From Aporrectodea caliginosa (lineage: Eukaryota; Annelida; Clitellata; Crassiclitellata; Lumbricidae): a DNA stretch of 64,000 bases. The notes below the pieces were generated by a model. It did not search any database. It was not told where the DNA came from and saw nothing but the letters and a program-made list of their open reading frames with translations. Position numbers and translations under genes: made by a program. Shown here in pieces: positions 53,773-63,842 of the stretch (positions are counted from its first letter, which is position 1; each line of letters begins with the position of its first letter). Where the stretch lies: contig JACEVL010000143.1 in assembly GCA_020284085.1 (NCBI GenBank), forward strand, positions 706,983-770,982. The letters are read 5' to 3'.

Positions 53773-56761
53773 TGAACTGTATTCACTGAGGAGATTCCCG
53801 GATGTTCGGCGTGGGTCTGCAGCCTGTGATATAATACAGAGGATCGCCGAATGTTCCTTGCTGCATTATCGTGGTCACAGGGCAGGCCGACGCTGCTGTG
53901 AAAATAGGAGATGGCCGTACGACAGACGTGATTTTGAAGGAACTGAAGCTCCTCGATCGTTTTATGTTCATCAAGTTGAACGAGAAAGAAGTAGCAGTTT
54001 GTACAACGTGATGACGTATGACAAGGAGATACCCGTTCGTATTAGCCGAACGCGCCTGATGTGTTCACGTAGGACATGGGATGAGCGACAACGACAGCTT
54101 GTTTACCCAATCACCAATTCACCTGGGCAACAGAAAAAGATCTGGAGAATCAACCAAGACGCCATGCATCCCTCCATCTACTTGGTGAATCCCACTAGCT
54201 TGGCGAAACCTCATGCCATCGAACATTTAACTGCAGATCTACACACACACAAATCTGATATAGCCATTATCGCTGAAACCTGGTTCAAAAAACAACACAC
54301 AGACGCTGCGATGTGCGTATCGGGCTACGACATATTCCGTCGGGATAGAGAACATCGAAGGGGAGGAGGGGTGGCTATTTACTGCAAAAGCTACATGAAT
54401 CCAAAGCCATTCCAACCATCCAGACATTATCCACCTGAAATTGAACTAACATGGATAACCATCAACTTTGACACTAGACATTACTATATAGGAGCACTAT
54501 ATCATCCGCCCAAACCAAAATACAAAACGGAGCAGCTCATTTCATTAATCGACGAGACACTGGACGAAATAAATTTAATACCACAAGACTCCATAATCAT
54601 ACTCGCAGGTGACTTCAATCAAATTTCCCCAATCGAAATACAGGCAATGGGACTGAGAGCAGAATTTGAGGGACCCTCTCATCAGGGGCACGCTCTCGAT
54701 AGGATTTACACCTCATGCATACTTTATAAAACCTGTCAAGCAGTCACGTCTTTAGTCAGTACCAAACATTCAGCCATAATTGCAACACCAGAATGCATTT
54801 CAGAAAGACAACCGGTTCAGCCAGCAGTTGAAACGGATAGGACGGTTTCAAATTTTCGCCTGCGCACACCCCATCAGATCGCCCTATTTCAAAATTGCAT
54901 GGCTGATCAAACATGGCGATTCATATCGGACAATGTTACGGCTGAGGAAGCTTTTGAAGAATTCTACTCTATCTTTGCGACTTTCTATAACACCTACTTC
55001 CCTTTAAAAACCATCACAAGGAAAAAGAAAGATCCTCCCTATATGACGCCGGTCGTTAAACATCTGCTGCGCAAACGGAATAAACTGTTCAAACAAAATC
55101 GAGTGGAAGCTGCTGCTGCTCTGTCCGAAAGAATAAACTCAATGATTATTCGTTTCAATTCTTCGACTTTTAATAACGCAAAACGGGGCTCTAGAGAGAT
55201 GTGGGCGGAGGTCAACCGCATACGAGGTACAGATAGACAGTCGGCCACCGCACCTGAAGGAGTAACTGCGACTACTCTCAATCAACATTATGGCAATATT
55301 TCAACAGATCAGCAATACGTGCAACCCAGGCTTAAATCAACAGCAACCAATGAGACTCATAACATCTTCTATGAGTATAACATCTTCGTGATGCTGGAGG
55401 CTGTTGGACGTACAGCCACTGGCCCCGACGAGATGTCACCTTGGCTCTTGAGCAGGACAGCATCTGTATTGGCAGAACCCATCACATGCCTCTTCAACCT
55501 TTCAATAAGAAACTCATATGTTCCTCCTCAATGGAAAATGAGTATCATAACTCCAGTTCCAAAAGTACGCCGACCGGCAACAGAAGCAGACTACAGACCA
55601 ATCTCGATCACACCCATCCTGTGCAGAGTGCTCGAGCGACTTGTGGTGCGCAAATTTTTCTACCCCATCTTGACACAGGCGCACAGCAATATGGGATTCT
55701 CTGACCAATATGCTTTCCGGCCCACTGGATCAACCTCAGCAGCCATCATCTCCATAACACATCACCTTGCAGAAATGCTCACCACCCACCCATATGTACA
55801 TCTGGTAGCACTCGACTTTTCAAAGGCGTTTGATACTGTGCAACATTCTTACTTGGCTGAGCAGCTAGCTGAACTGCCAATTCCAGATAACATATATAAC
55901 TGGATCATCGCCTTTCTCTACAAGCGACAGCACAGAACTAAATTTATGGGCGTCACCTCGAGCGCTATCGAAATCAATGCCAGTATTGTACAAGGTTCTG
56001 GGCTGGGTCCTGTTGACTTTATAGTGGCAATATCCAAACTAAAAACACGACACTCTACAAACAAAATTATGAAGTACGCAGATGACAGCTACCTCCTTAT
56101 TCCATCAACAAATAGTGAATTGATAATGTCCGAAATCGATCATGTCACCACATGGGCTGATTCTTGCAATTTAAAACTGAATCATTCTAAGATCCAAGAG
56201 ATGATAGTTCGTCGACCAATGAGAGGGTTGGGTGTTGATCTTCCAAAAGTTACACCGGGCCTCGCCAGGGTAAAGCACATGAAGATCCTAGGTGTCACTT
56301 TGTCAGAACAATTCAACTTCGACACGCATGTTAACAACATTGTCATTAAGGCTAGACAGTCAATGTATGCCCTCCGCGTTCTAACAGCACACGGGTTAAA
56401 GGGCCAATCTCTGTGTGATGTAACAAATGCTACCATAGTGTCGCGGATGCTCTATGCGGCCCCGGCGTGGTGGGGCTTTGTGGGGGCAGAGGGACGCTCT
56501 CGTCTTCAGGCAACTATACGGCGACTGGTCCGGTCTCGTTATCTACCGGAATTCTACCAAAGTTTCGAGCAACTTTGCAGAAAAGCAGACTCTAACCTCT
56601 TTTCTACCATCATCAGCAACCCTGCACATGTATTACATCAACTACTGCCTCCCTTGAAAACTGTTTCATACTCGCTACGCCCCAGAACCCACAATAGAAT
56701 AATACCTAAGGCAAACTCTCTATCTCGTAAAACATTTGTCACACGGATGCTTTATACCTAA
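53723..56761 (+). CDS. Non-LTR retrotransposon polyprotein (APE-type endonuclease + RT)
   Basis: 1012 codons without a stop. Residues ~150-345 are an exonuclease/endonuclease-phosphatase type endonuclease (IAIIAETWFK, GGGVAIYCKSY, IILAGDFNQISP, with STKHSAI near the end). Residues ~590-850 are RT (DYRPISITPILCRVLERLV, LDFSKAFDTVQHS, QGSGLGPVDF, catalytic YADDSYLL, KILGVTLSEQF). The tail has YAAPAWWGF, LRPRTHN and TFVTRMLY. It fits the CR1/Jockey-like group; clade not resolved. The ATG at 53723 straddles the host target and the element, so the native start may be a later ATG. The intact frame suggests a young insertion. Confidence 0.85.
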   Translation: MTSTGNPSFERYRYTRNELYSLRRFPDVRRGSAACDIIQRIAECSLLHYRGHRAGRRCCENRRWPYDRRDFEGTEAPRSFYVHQVERERSSSLYNVMTYDKEIPVRISRTRLMCSRRTWDERQRQLVYPITNSPGQQKKIWRINQDAMHPSIYLVNPTSLAKPHAIEHLTADLHTHKSDIAIIAETWFKKQHTDAAMCVSGYDIFRRDREHRRGGGVAIYCKSYMNPKPFQPSRHYPPEIELTWITINFDTRHYYIGALYHPPKPKYKTEQLISLIDETLDEINLIPQDSIIILAGDFNQISPIEIQAMGLRAEFEGPSHQGHALDRIYTSCILYKTCQAVTSLVSTKHSAIIATPECISERQPVQPAVETDRTVSNFRLRTPHQIALFQNCMADQTWRFISDNVTAEEAFEEFYSIFATFYNTYFPLKTITRKKKDPPYMTPVVKHLLRKRNKLFKQNRVEAAAALSERINSMIIRFNSSTFNNAKRGSREMWAEVNRIRGTDRQSATAPEGVTATTLNQHYGNISTDQQYVQPRLKSTATNETHNIFYEYNIFVMLEAVGRTATGPDEMSPWLLSRTASVLAEPITCLFNLSIRNSYVPPQWKMSIITPVPKVRRPATEADYRPISITPILCRVLERLVVRKFFYPILTQAHSNMGFSDQYAFRPTGSTSAAIISITHHLAEMLTTHPYVHLVALDFSKAFDTVQHSYLAEQLAELPIPDNIYNWIIAFLYKRQHRTKFMGVTSSAIEINASIVQGSGLGPVDFIVAISKLKTRHSTNKIMKYADDSYLLIPSTNSELIMSEIDHVTTWADSCNLKLNHSKIQEMIVRRPMRGLGVDLPKVTPGLARVKHMKILGVTLSEQFNFDTHVNNIVIKARQSMYALRVLTAHGLKGQSLCDVTNATIVSRMLYAAPAWWGFVGAEGRSRLQATIRRLVRSRYLPEFYQSFEQLCRKADSNLFSTIISNPAHVLHQLLPPLKTVSYSLRPRTHNRIIPKANSLSRKTFVTRMLYT

Positions 56762-56833
56762 ATTTTTTTTATATTTGATGATCTTTGTACACCAAAATGC
56801 GGTTAGCAGTTGGTTTTTTCAATAAAGGATATA
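53725..56833 (+). mobile_element. Non-LTR retrotransposon inserted in the Gmr1-like element
   Basis: Flanked by an exact 31 bp target duplication (53694-53724 and 56834-56864). About 3.1 kb, with one long ORF, a 3' UTR of about 70 bp with AATAAA near 56821, and no poly(A). It lies opposite to the host element and interrupts it between integrase and RT. Confidence 0.85.
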
Positions 56834-58979
56834 CATCTTCTTCAACGATTAGTCCACAACTCATTGCTCTTGTAATGTACTTTCTGATTTTATTTGCGTG
56901 AATTATCTTCCGACAATCGTCACCCATGTCAATCAAATAAGAGTACTTTGACCTTCGTTGTATGACAGTACATGGACCATGCCATCGTGACATCAGTTTA
57001 TTTGTTGAAGTCGGATATAACACAATGACTTTTTCACCCGGTTCAAATTCTTTATGTTTCGCTCTTTTGTTGTATTGATTCGTATACTGTAATTGCTTCT
57101 CTCGTGAATATGATTCTGCAAACAATAATGCTTTTTCCATATTTGCTTTCATGTCTTTCAAGTATTTTTCTGGTTGGATTCCAATATGAGGTGGTAAATT
57201 AATTTCTCTTGTCCAACTTTCTTTTAGAATTGCCAATGGTCCACGCGGAATCTTTCCATACACCAACATATAAGGAGCAATTCCAGTAGTTGCATTCGGT
57301 ACTTCTCGTAATGCCCACACTGTAAACGGAATTACTTTGTGCCATTGCCTTGGATTGTCAACAATTACATGATGGATCATTTTCTTGAATGTTTGATTCC
57401 ATCTTTCTACTAATCCAGCTGCTTCTGGATGACCTGGCGTGTCAAATCTTGGACTACACCCCATTAAATTCAGAAATTCTCTTGTCAGACTCGCAGTAAA
57501 ATTTGTTCCTTGGTCACTTGTGATCACAGAAGGTACACCAACGTTCATGAACAACTCCATCAAAGCATCACATACAGCTTTTGCAGTTAATGATTTCAAC
57601 AGAAACACTGTAGGCCATCTGGTGCAAGAATCGACAATACATAAACAGTACTTGTGACCTGCAGCAGATGCTGGCTCGATTGGTCCTACACAATCCACCG
57701 TAATTCTTCTGAAACTTACATCTTCTCTTGGAATTGGAGTGATAGGAACCCTGTCCATCACCAAACTTCTTGCCTTTAATTGACATTTCTCACATGATTT
57801 GCAAAATTTCACTATATCTCTTCTCATCTTTGGCCACGTAAAAGACAACTTTATTCGTTCTCTAGTTTTCTCTTCTCCAAGATGTCCTCCAAATACTGAT
57901 TCGTGAGCCAACTCCATCACTTTCATTCGTCGCTCTTTTGGTAACACCAATTGATATATCGTTTGCTCTAATATTCGATATCTCTTGTACAGTAAGCCAT
58001 TTACCACGCAGAATTCAGATTCTTTATCTTGCGCTAAATTCCACCATGCTTTCAATGATTCATCTTGTCTCTGCTGTTCTTCAAATTTCTTTGCGTCTGC
58101 AATCTGCATCTGTTGTTCTTCATCTTTCTCATCTTCTTGAAACAAATCTGCTATCGCCACATCACATTCATTATCCTCTTTCGTTTCATTTAGATTACCA
58201 TTCTTGCATGCAGCCATCTCTTGTTCACTCATCTCTGCTGTTATACCGTCTTGCATTAAACTTTGTTGATCATCGCTTTCGTTTTCCTCTTCGCTTGAAC
58301 TTTCAGTTTCACTTTCCTCTTCGACATCTACCACTTTCTTTCGCTGACTCTGCAATCTCGTCGTTACATTTGCTTGCACATCTCCTTGTATCATTTTCAC
58401 TTGTGGCACGGCTTTTAGTTCTGCAATGATTTCTGGATGCAACAAGAATCTTTCTGTGCTTCCCATTTTTGCAATACTAGCACACATCAATGTTACATAC
58501 GGTGTCAGTGAACATTTGATTTTATGCGGAATTACCTCTTCTTCCACATCGTTACAACACAGCCTTACATCAACTTTCACTAACTTTGCAGGAATGGCAT
58601 CTCCTGCCACGCATTGTAAATTCACTTTTCCAATCTGCTCCACCTTCATGCCTTCCAGTAATTCTTCACTAATCACCGGAACCTCTGCTCCAGAATCAAT
58701 AAGTGCTTTTACTTTTATTGGTTCTTTTCCTGCTGTTCCACGAATCTCTACCTCGACGTACTGCAATACCACTTTCTTCAATGCTGTACTTTCATCTCTT
58801 CCAACCATTTCTTTCTGCATTCCATTGTGCAATAGAATTTCTTTCTGAATATCAGGTGAAAGATGACATTTCATCACTGACTTTACTTCAGTTTCATTAT
58901 TCTGATGTTCTGTGGCTTGACTTTCAGAATTATCAACCACTTGAATTCGATTCACCCTCGAATTTTCTTGTTTTTCCAT
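56769..58979 (-). CDS. Gmr1-like protease and integrase
   Basis: A 736-codon frame whose start overlaps the gag frame by 47 bases in another phase, so a gag-pol frameshift is likely. Aspartic protease near residue 90 (VKALIDSGAEVPVIS), an acidic linker, then integrase: zinc-binding HHCC (HESVFGGHLG, then CKSCEKCQ), DDE core (ITVDCVGPI, VITSDQGTNF, HPEAAGLVERWNQ) and a C-terminal GEKVIVLYP/SRWHGPCTVI region. It then reads MSCGLIVEED and is cut by the non-LTR insertion; the last ~20 codons belong to that element. Continuation into RT is at 53772. Confidence 0.85.
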   Translation of the reverse strand: MEKQENSRVNRIQVVDNSESQATEHQNNETEVKSVMKCHLSPDIQKEILLHNGMQKEMVGRDESTALKKVVLQYVEVEIRGTAGKEPIKVKALIDSGAEVPVISEELLEGMKVEQIGKVNLQCVAGDAIPAKLVKVDVRLCCNDVEEEVIPHKIKCSLTPYVTLMCASIAKMGSTERFLLHPEIIAELKAVPQVKMIQGDVQANVTTRLQSQRKKVVDVEEESETESSSEEENESDDQQSLMQDGITAEMSEQEMAACKNGNLNETKEDNECDVAIADLFQEDEKDEEQQMQIADAKKFEEQQRQDESLKAWWNLAQDKESEFCVVNGLLYKRYRILEQTIYQLVLPKERRMKVMELAHESVFGGHLGEEKTRERIKLSFTWPKMRRDIVKFCKSCEKCQLKARSLVMDRVPITPIPREDVSFRRITVDCVGPIEPASAAGHKYCLCIVDSCTRWPTVFLLKSLTAKAVCDALMELFMNVGVPSVITSDQGTNFTASLTREFLNLMGCSPRFDTPGHPEAAGLVERWNQTFKKMIHHVIVDNPRQWHKVIPFTVWALREVPNATTGIAPYMLVYGKIPRGPLAILKESWTREINLPPHIGIQPEKYLKDMKANMEKALLFAESYSREKQLQYTNQYNKRAKHKEFEPGEKVIVLYPTSTNKLMSRWHGPCTVIQRRSKYSYLIDMGDDCRKIIHANKIRKYITRAMSCGLIVEEDVYPLLKKPTANRILVYKDHQI

Positions 58980-60859
58980 AATTTGAGGTTGTAACAGGAA
59001 CTGGACAGAATTTCATTAAATGCCTGTCTGATCCACAGTTGTGACAACGTTTCACCACTGCACCTCGTTGTTCAATGCTTTCTTTTCTTTTATATGGAGT
59101 AAACGATGCATTGCCTTCTCTCGCGACAAACCTTGGTGGTGACTTGTTATATACCGGACGTTGTCTGGCCATCATCGACTCTCTATTCTCGTGAACTACC
59201 GGATAATTTGGTTTCACTTCTGCACCTCTGAACTGATTTCCTGTTTCTTGATTGCTCTTCCAATGAAAACCAAAATTTGGAGTGGACTGTTGATTTCTTT
59301 TGCCATTGGGTACAAAACCAAAACTTGTCTTATTCGGAATTGCCAAACCAATTCGATTATTAACATGAATGTCTGCTAGGTCTGCCACAACACTAGCTTC
59401 GTAACAATCAGTTCCTTCCTTCGACAGCACAAACTGTAGTGGACCTGGTGGTAGTGATTCTTTCAACTTATCCGCCACTAATAAATCAAACAACTTCTCA
59501 AAATTCTTATCCACTTTGCGACTTTTCACATAATAGTTCAACAAGTTCTTCAGCCTTGCTGTAAACATTGTATACGTTTCTTCAGCTGTCTTCTTCGCAT
59601 CAATAAACTTCGATCTGTACTCTCTCGGTGTCAACTTGAATTCTTTTAACAAGTGTTCTTTCACGATCTCATAATCGTCTAAATCAGCGAATGACAATCT
59701 GTTTAGAACAGTTCTAGCTTTCGGAGTCATCAATGGCAATAGTAACTTCACCCAGAATTGTTCCTGCACGTTGAAACTACGAAACGCATTCTCAACCGTT
59801 TCGAAATATAATGGCACCTCCATCATATCGTTTGGCATTTTAGGTAACACGTGTTTCATGGCATCACCAATTTTCTTTATTTTCGAAACCATCGTTTCAC
59901 TTTCTTCCTGTTTCCTTTTCTGTTCTTCTCGTTCTTCTTCTCTTCTTTGTTCTTGAGCTTCTCTATTTTGCTTCTCCTCTTTGAGTTGTGCTTCTTTTAA
60001 TGCTATTTTTTGTTGTTCCAACTTTAAACGTTCTTGTCTTTCCGCTTCCGCCCTCTCCATGCTTTCTTTCTGTAATTTCAGTTCTTCTTCTCTAACCTGT
60101 TCTGCTCGTTCCAACTCTGAAATTCGCACTTTTTCCTTTTCTTCTTCACGTAGTCTCTTCTCTTCAATCTGTTGCTGACGTATCTCTTCGTCACTTTTCC
60201 GCGCCCTTTCAAATTCAATCATCTGCTCTAATCTTCTCCTTTCAGCATCTTCTCTATCTCTTCTCAATTGCTCTAATTGAATCTCAAATTGCTGCTTTTG
60301 CAATTCAAGTTCTGCCACACGAACTTGCTCTGCTTTCTCTTCTTTCTCTCTTTGAAGACGTAATTCTTCCTGTCTTGCATTCTCTGCCTTTCTCTTCTTT
60401 CTGTCTCTGAAGACGTAATTCTTCCTGTCTTGCATTCTCTGCTTTCTCTTCTTTCTCTCTTTGAAGACGTAATTCTTCCTGTCGTATTTCTTTCTCTTCT
60501 TTTCTTGTACGCTCTGCTTCTTCTCTTCGTTTCTCCTCTCTTTCTTTCTCTTCTTGTCTTCGTTTCTCCTCTCTTTCTTTCTCTTCTTGTCTTGTCATCA
60601 TCATCCATTGCATCATCATCTCCATAGACATAGGTCCAGGCGGTTTCTCAATAACCTTTTCCACAGCACCACCGACAGCACCTTCTTCTTCTTCTGCTTC
60701 TTCTTTAAGCCAGACTTCAGCTAGCGCTTCTAACATGTCTTCACGTGACATATCTTCCAGTTTTTCTTTTTCAAAACCAGCCTTCAACAAGCGCTGTTTT
60801 AATCTTTCAGAAGACATCTTCTTCAGTTCTGCTTGTTTTTTGACACTTAATTTCTCCAT
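58933..60859 (-). pseudogene. Gmr1-like gag, one frameshift
   Basis: It starts at ATG 60859 (MEKLSVKKQAELKKMSSERL). A long Glu/Lys/Arg-rich coiled coil is built on a repeated ARQEELRLQREKEEK block. An extra base near 60395 moves the frame, and the rest continues in 60435-58933: a capsid-like domain (residues ~200-330, with FKLTPREYRSKFIDAKKTAE) and a zinc knuckle CHNCGSDRHLMKFC (C-x2-C-x4-H-x4-C). Gag forms the particle and binds element RNA. This copy would need the shift repaired, so it is counted as broken. Confidence 0.8.
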
Positions 60860-61096
60860 CTTACTTCTTTACTTCAGTGCTGTCCTTTCTGGAAAACACG
60901 AGTTTTCTTTTGTGTTTGAAGTATTGGGGATTGTTCTTTGTTTGAAAACAACAAACTTGTATACCTTTGTCGTTGAGGCTTTCGTTGTCGTAGATTTACC
61001 AATGATTTGAATGCGTATTCACCAGTCGACGTTGTTTCGAATCCCAGACGTTGTTTCGAATCCCAGACGTTGTTTCACCGCTGCTGCCACCAAATA
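60860..61096 (-). other. 5' leader of the LTR element with primer-binding-like site
   Basis: Between the 5' LTR and gag. TGGTGGCAGCAGCGG on the minus strand starts three bases inside the LTR border. The first ten bases match what a tRNA-Leu 3' end ending in CCA would pair with. A TTCGAATCCCAGACGTTG unit is tandemly repeated at 61025-61075. Confidence 0.5.
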
Positions 61097-61563
61097 TGTC
61101 ACCAACTCTTCTGTCCTTTCTTTAGTTGTGACCTACCTCAAGAACTTTCCTTATCTCTACGTATAAATTGCTCAACGTCTTCTAACTGTTTACGAATTAA
61201 ATTGACACAGTTCTTTGAATGTATTTCTTTTCAACCACAGTTAATATTCAAACACAGTTCTTCATTAAACACAACGCGACTGTAACTTCTACATAACACA
61301 ACTCTCTACTTCATTAAAACAACAACTACACTACATATCTTCAAATTCACTATCATCAGCAGTTTCTAAGTTCGGCGCGCTAACTACACGTGCAGAGAAT
61401 CTGTCGTCAGCCAAAGTTTAGGCTACTTTAGGCCAAGCGCCGCCAGCCGACCAGCGCAACTAAGGCCTAAGACTAAAACCGCTTAACAATCGAATACACA
61501 TTATATATATATCAACCTAAAGGAACACCTGTGCTCATTATATATGCAAAACATTTGTTCACA
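61097..61563 (-). repeat. LTR (5' LTR of the minus-strand element)
   Basis: Same TGTCACCAAC...TTTGTTCACA structure as 51643-52107. A TATATATATA tract near 61500 in the LTR may serve as promoter core. Confidence 0.9.
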
Positions 61564-61746
61564 ATCATCATCATCATGTCATCATCATCATGTTAATTGT
61601 GTCCTGGCAAGAAGTTCGTTCATCAAAGGCTTATGGCGTTCTTGGAAATTGAACGTATTTTCTAGTTTTATATTACTTTCAAGAAATATATGCATTCAAA
61701 CTCAAACGTCGACTCAAACTACATCCTAACTGTGAGTGACAGCTTA

Positions 61747-61845
61747 TTCCTATCAGCACTGAAATAATAGAGCAATTTGTTCAGATGACAGCCTGAAATG
61801 CTACCATTACACTGTGGAAATTAAAAATATTTTAAAAGTTACTGA
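61747..61845. repeat. Repeat fragment, inverted copy of 3565-3640
   Basis: Shares ATAGAGCAATTTGTTC and TACACTGTGGAAATT-like sequence with the complement of 3565-3640. Confidence 0.55.
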
Positions 61846-61887
61846 CGCCCATTTGGCCCCTCATAAACTTCCTGGATCCGTCACTGG

Positions 61888-61985
61888 CGCCGACCACGCC
61901 GCGCCGCGCCGCCGCAACCGCCGCATTTTTGTACTAATGGCGGCGCGCCGCCGCCGACCAAAAATGACCGGCGCGCCCCCGCCTA
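61888..61985. repeat. GCC/CCG-rich patch, second copy
   Basis: 'gccgaccacgccgcgccgcg' and 'gcggcgcgccgccgccgacc', similar to 50286-50420. The array resumes immediately after it. Confidence 0.7.
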
Positions 61986-62014
61986 TCACTATGGATATTG
62001 GTGCAAACCATCTA

Positions 62015-63830
62015 ATATATATACCATTTATATGACACAAGAATGCGTTAATCAAAATCGAAACAGAAGACGGAGAAATCAAGATTTTCCCAAGGAAAAG
62101 TGCTGGAAAGTTCTTCAACGAAATCGATGTTGTGATGATCCAGATGGAGCTGGCATTTATCCAATGAACTATGGCAAGACAGAAGACAAGCGGCAAAAAG
62201 TTGATCGCTTTCTTGAATTTTTTTACCAATTAGGTTACGATCGAAGAACAGAAAGGAAATTGACTGGAAACATTGGATTAGCGACTTTCTACTCAAGAGA
62301 GAAGATTTACAAAAGAACCATTTCTTGCATGAATGGCGCGGAGAGTTCGTTCGAACCAATGAACATACAGACTTTTTGACTTGTACTGCGCTCTTATGAA
62401 GTACGTGTAAATGTACTATATTATGTTTTCTGAAATAACTGTAACCTTGCATGCCGAGCTCGCGGATATGATGCCACAGCTACAATAGGCCTACAACTTC
62501 GATTCACTTTCGGATGACGACAATGCAAGTTTCTACATACAATGCCAAGCGTCAATGACCCGAAAAACAACAGTGAACTGTTCTGATCCAATGACATGTC
62601 TACGTTACTTGTTTTAGGCCTATTATTATCCGACCAGATGAGTTTCATTTTAAAATATTTTCTTTATGATCGCTTGTTGGAAGCACTTGGTTTAAATGCA
62701 TATAATACAATTCTAGCATTCGTTTGGGTGATACCTAAAGCAACAGAAACAGTTTGACAATCAGTTTGAAGTCAAATGTGTCAATGCGACACACGGAAAT
62801 CTCATCTTCTCGATGTGTGTCTACTATCCCCAGAACAACATTTACGTATCAAAATGGGTCGTCGCTGGTAAGTACTTTGAGTCAGACCTAGTTCAGCAGA
62901 TGCTCAAGTTCTTCGCATTCACCCCGACCTATCATTCGTGGATATTGGTGAAAACCATGGAATATATATACCATTTATATGACACAAGAATGCGTTAATC
63001 AAAATCGAAACAGAAGACGGAGAAATCAAGATTTTCCCAAGGAAAAGTGCTGGAAAGTTCTTCAACGAAATCGATGTTGTGATGATCCAGATGGAGCTGG
63101 CATTTATCCAATGAACTATGGCAAGACAGAAGACAAGCGGCAAAAAGTTGATCGCTTTCTTGAATTTTTTTACCAATTAGGTTACGATCGAAGAACAGAA
63201 AGGAAATTGACTGGAAACATTGGATTAGCGACTTTCTACTCAAGAGAGAAGATTTACAAAAGAACCATTTCTTGCATGAATGGCGCGGAGAGTTCGTTCG
63301 AACCAATGAACATACAGACTTTTTGACTTGTACTGCGCTCTTATGAAGTACGTGTAAATGTACTATTTTCTGTTTTCTGAAATAACTGTAACCTTGCATG
63401 CCGAGCTCGAGGATATGATGCCACAGCTACAATAGGCCTACAACTTCGATTCACTTTCGGATGACGACAATGCAAGTTTCTACATACAATGCCAAGCGTC
63501 AATGACCCGAAAAACAACAGTGAACTGTTCTGATCCAATGACAGGTCTACGTTACTTGTTTTTAGGCCTATTATTATCCGACCAGATGAGTTTCATTTTA
63601 AAATATTTTCTTTATGATCGCTTGTTGGAAGCACTTGGTTTAAATGCATATAATACAATTCTAGCATTCGTTTGGGTGATTCCTAAAGCAACAGAAACAG
63701 TTTGACAATCAGTTTGAAGTCAAATGTGTCAATGCGACACACGGAAATCTCATCTTCTCGATGTGTGTCTACTATCTCCAGAACAACATTTTCGTATCAA
63801 AATGGGTCGTCGCTGGTAAGTACTTCCAAT
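62015..63830 (+). repeat. Array of ~950 bp tandem units, right block
   Basis: Two units (62015-62965, 62966-63830) nearly identical to each other and to 49331-50285. In the first unit, open coding-like parts are at 62032-62379, about 62493-62600 and about 62755-62867, the last ending at a GTAAGT donor. The second unit is cut near 63825 by a CR1-like insertion. Confidence 0.8.
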
Positions 63831-63842
63831 GTCAGTAATTAG

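Larger units (their letters stand above)
51643..61563 (-). mobile_element. Gmr1-like Ty3/gypsy LTR retrotransposon (domain order PR-INT-RT-RH)
   Basis: LTRs at 51643-52107 and 61097-61563 flank gag (about 60859-58933), protease-integrase (58979-56769) and RT-RNase H (53772-52223), read on the minus strand. Integrase precedes RT, the order known from Gmr1-type elements and unlike ordinary gypsy. The ATCAT flanks (51638-51642, 61564-61568) fit a 5 bp duplication, though the site is an ATC repeat. A primer-site-like TGGTGGCAGC lies just inside the 5' LTR, compatible with the 3' end of tRNA-Leu. A polypurine tract AAAGAAAGGGAAGGAGG lies before the 3' LTR. The copy is split by a non-LTR element and has frameshifts in gag and RT. 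Confidence 0.85.

Noticed and set aside
57938..58848. Plus-strand ORFs of 163 and 140 codons
   Set aside because: Exact shadows of the minus-strand protease-integrase frame.
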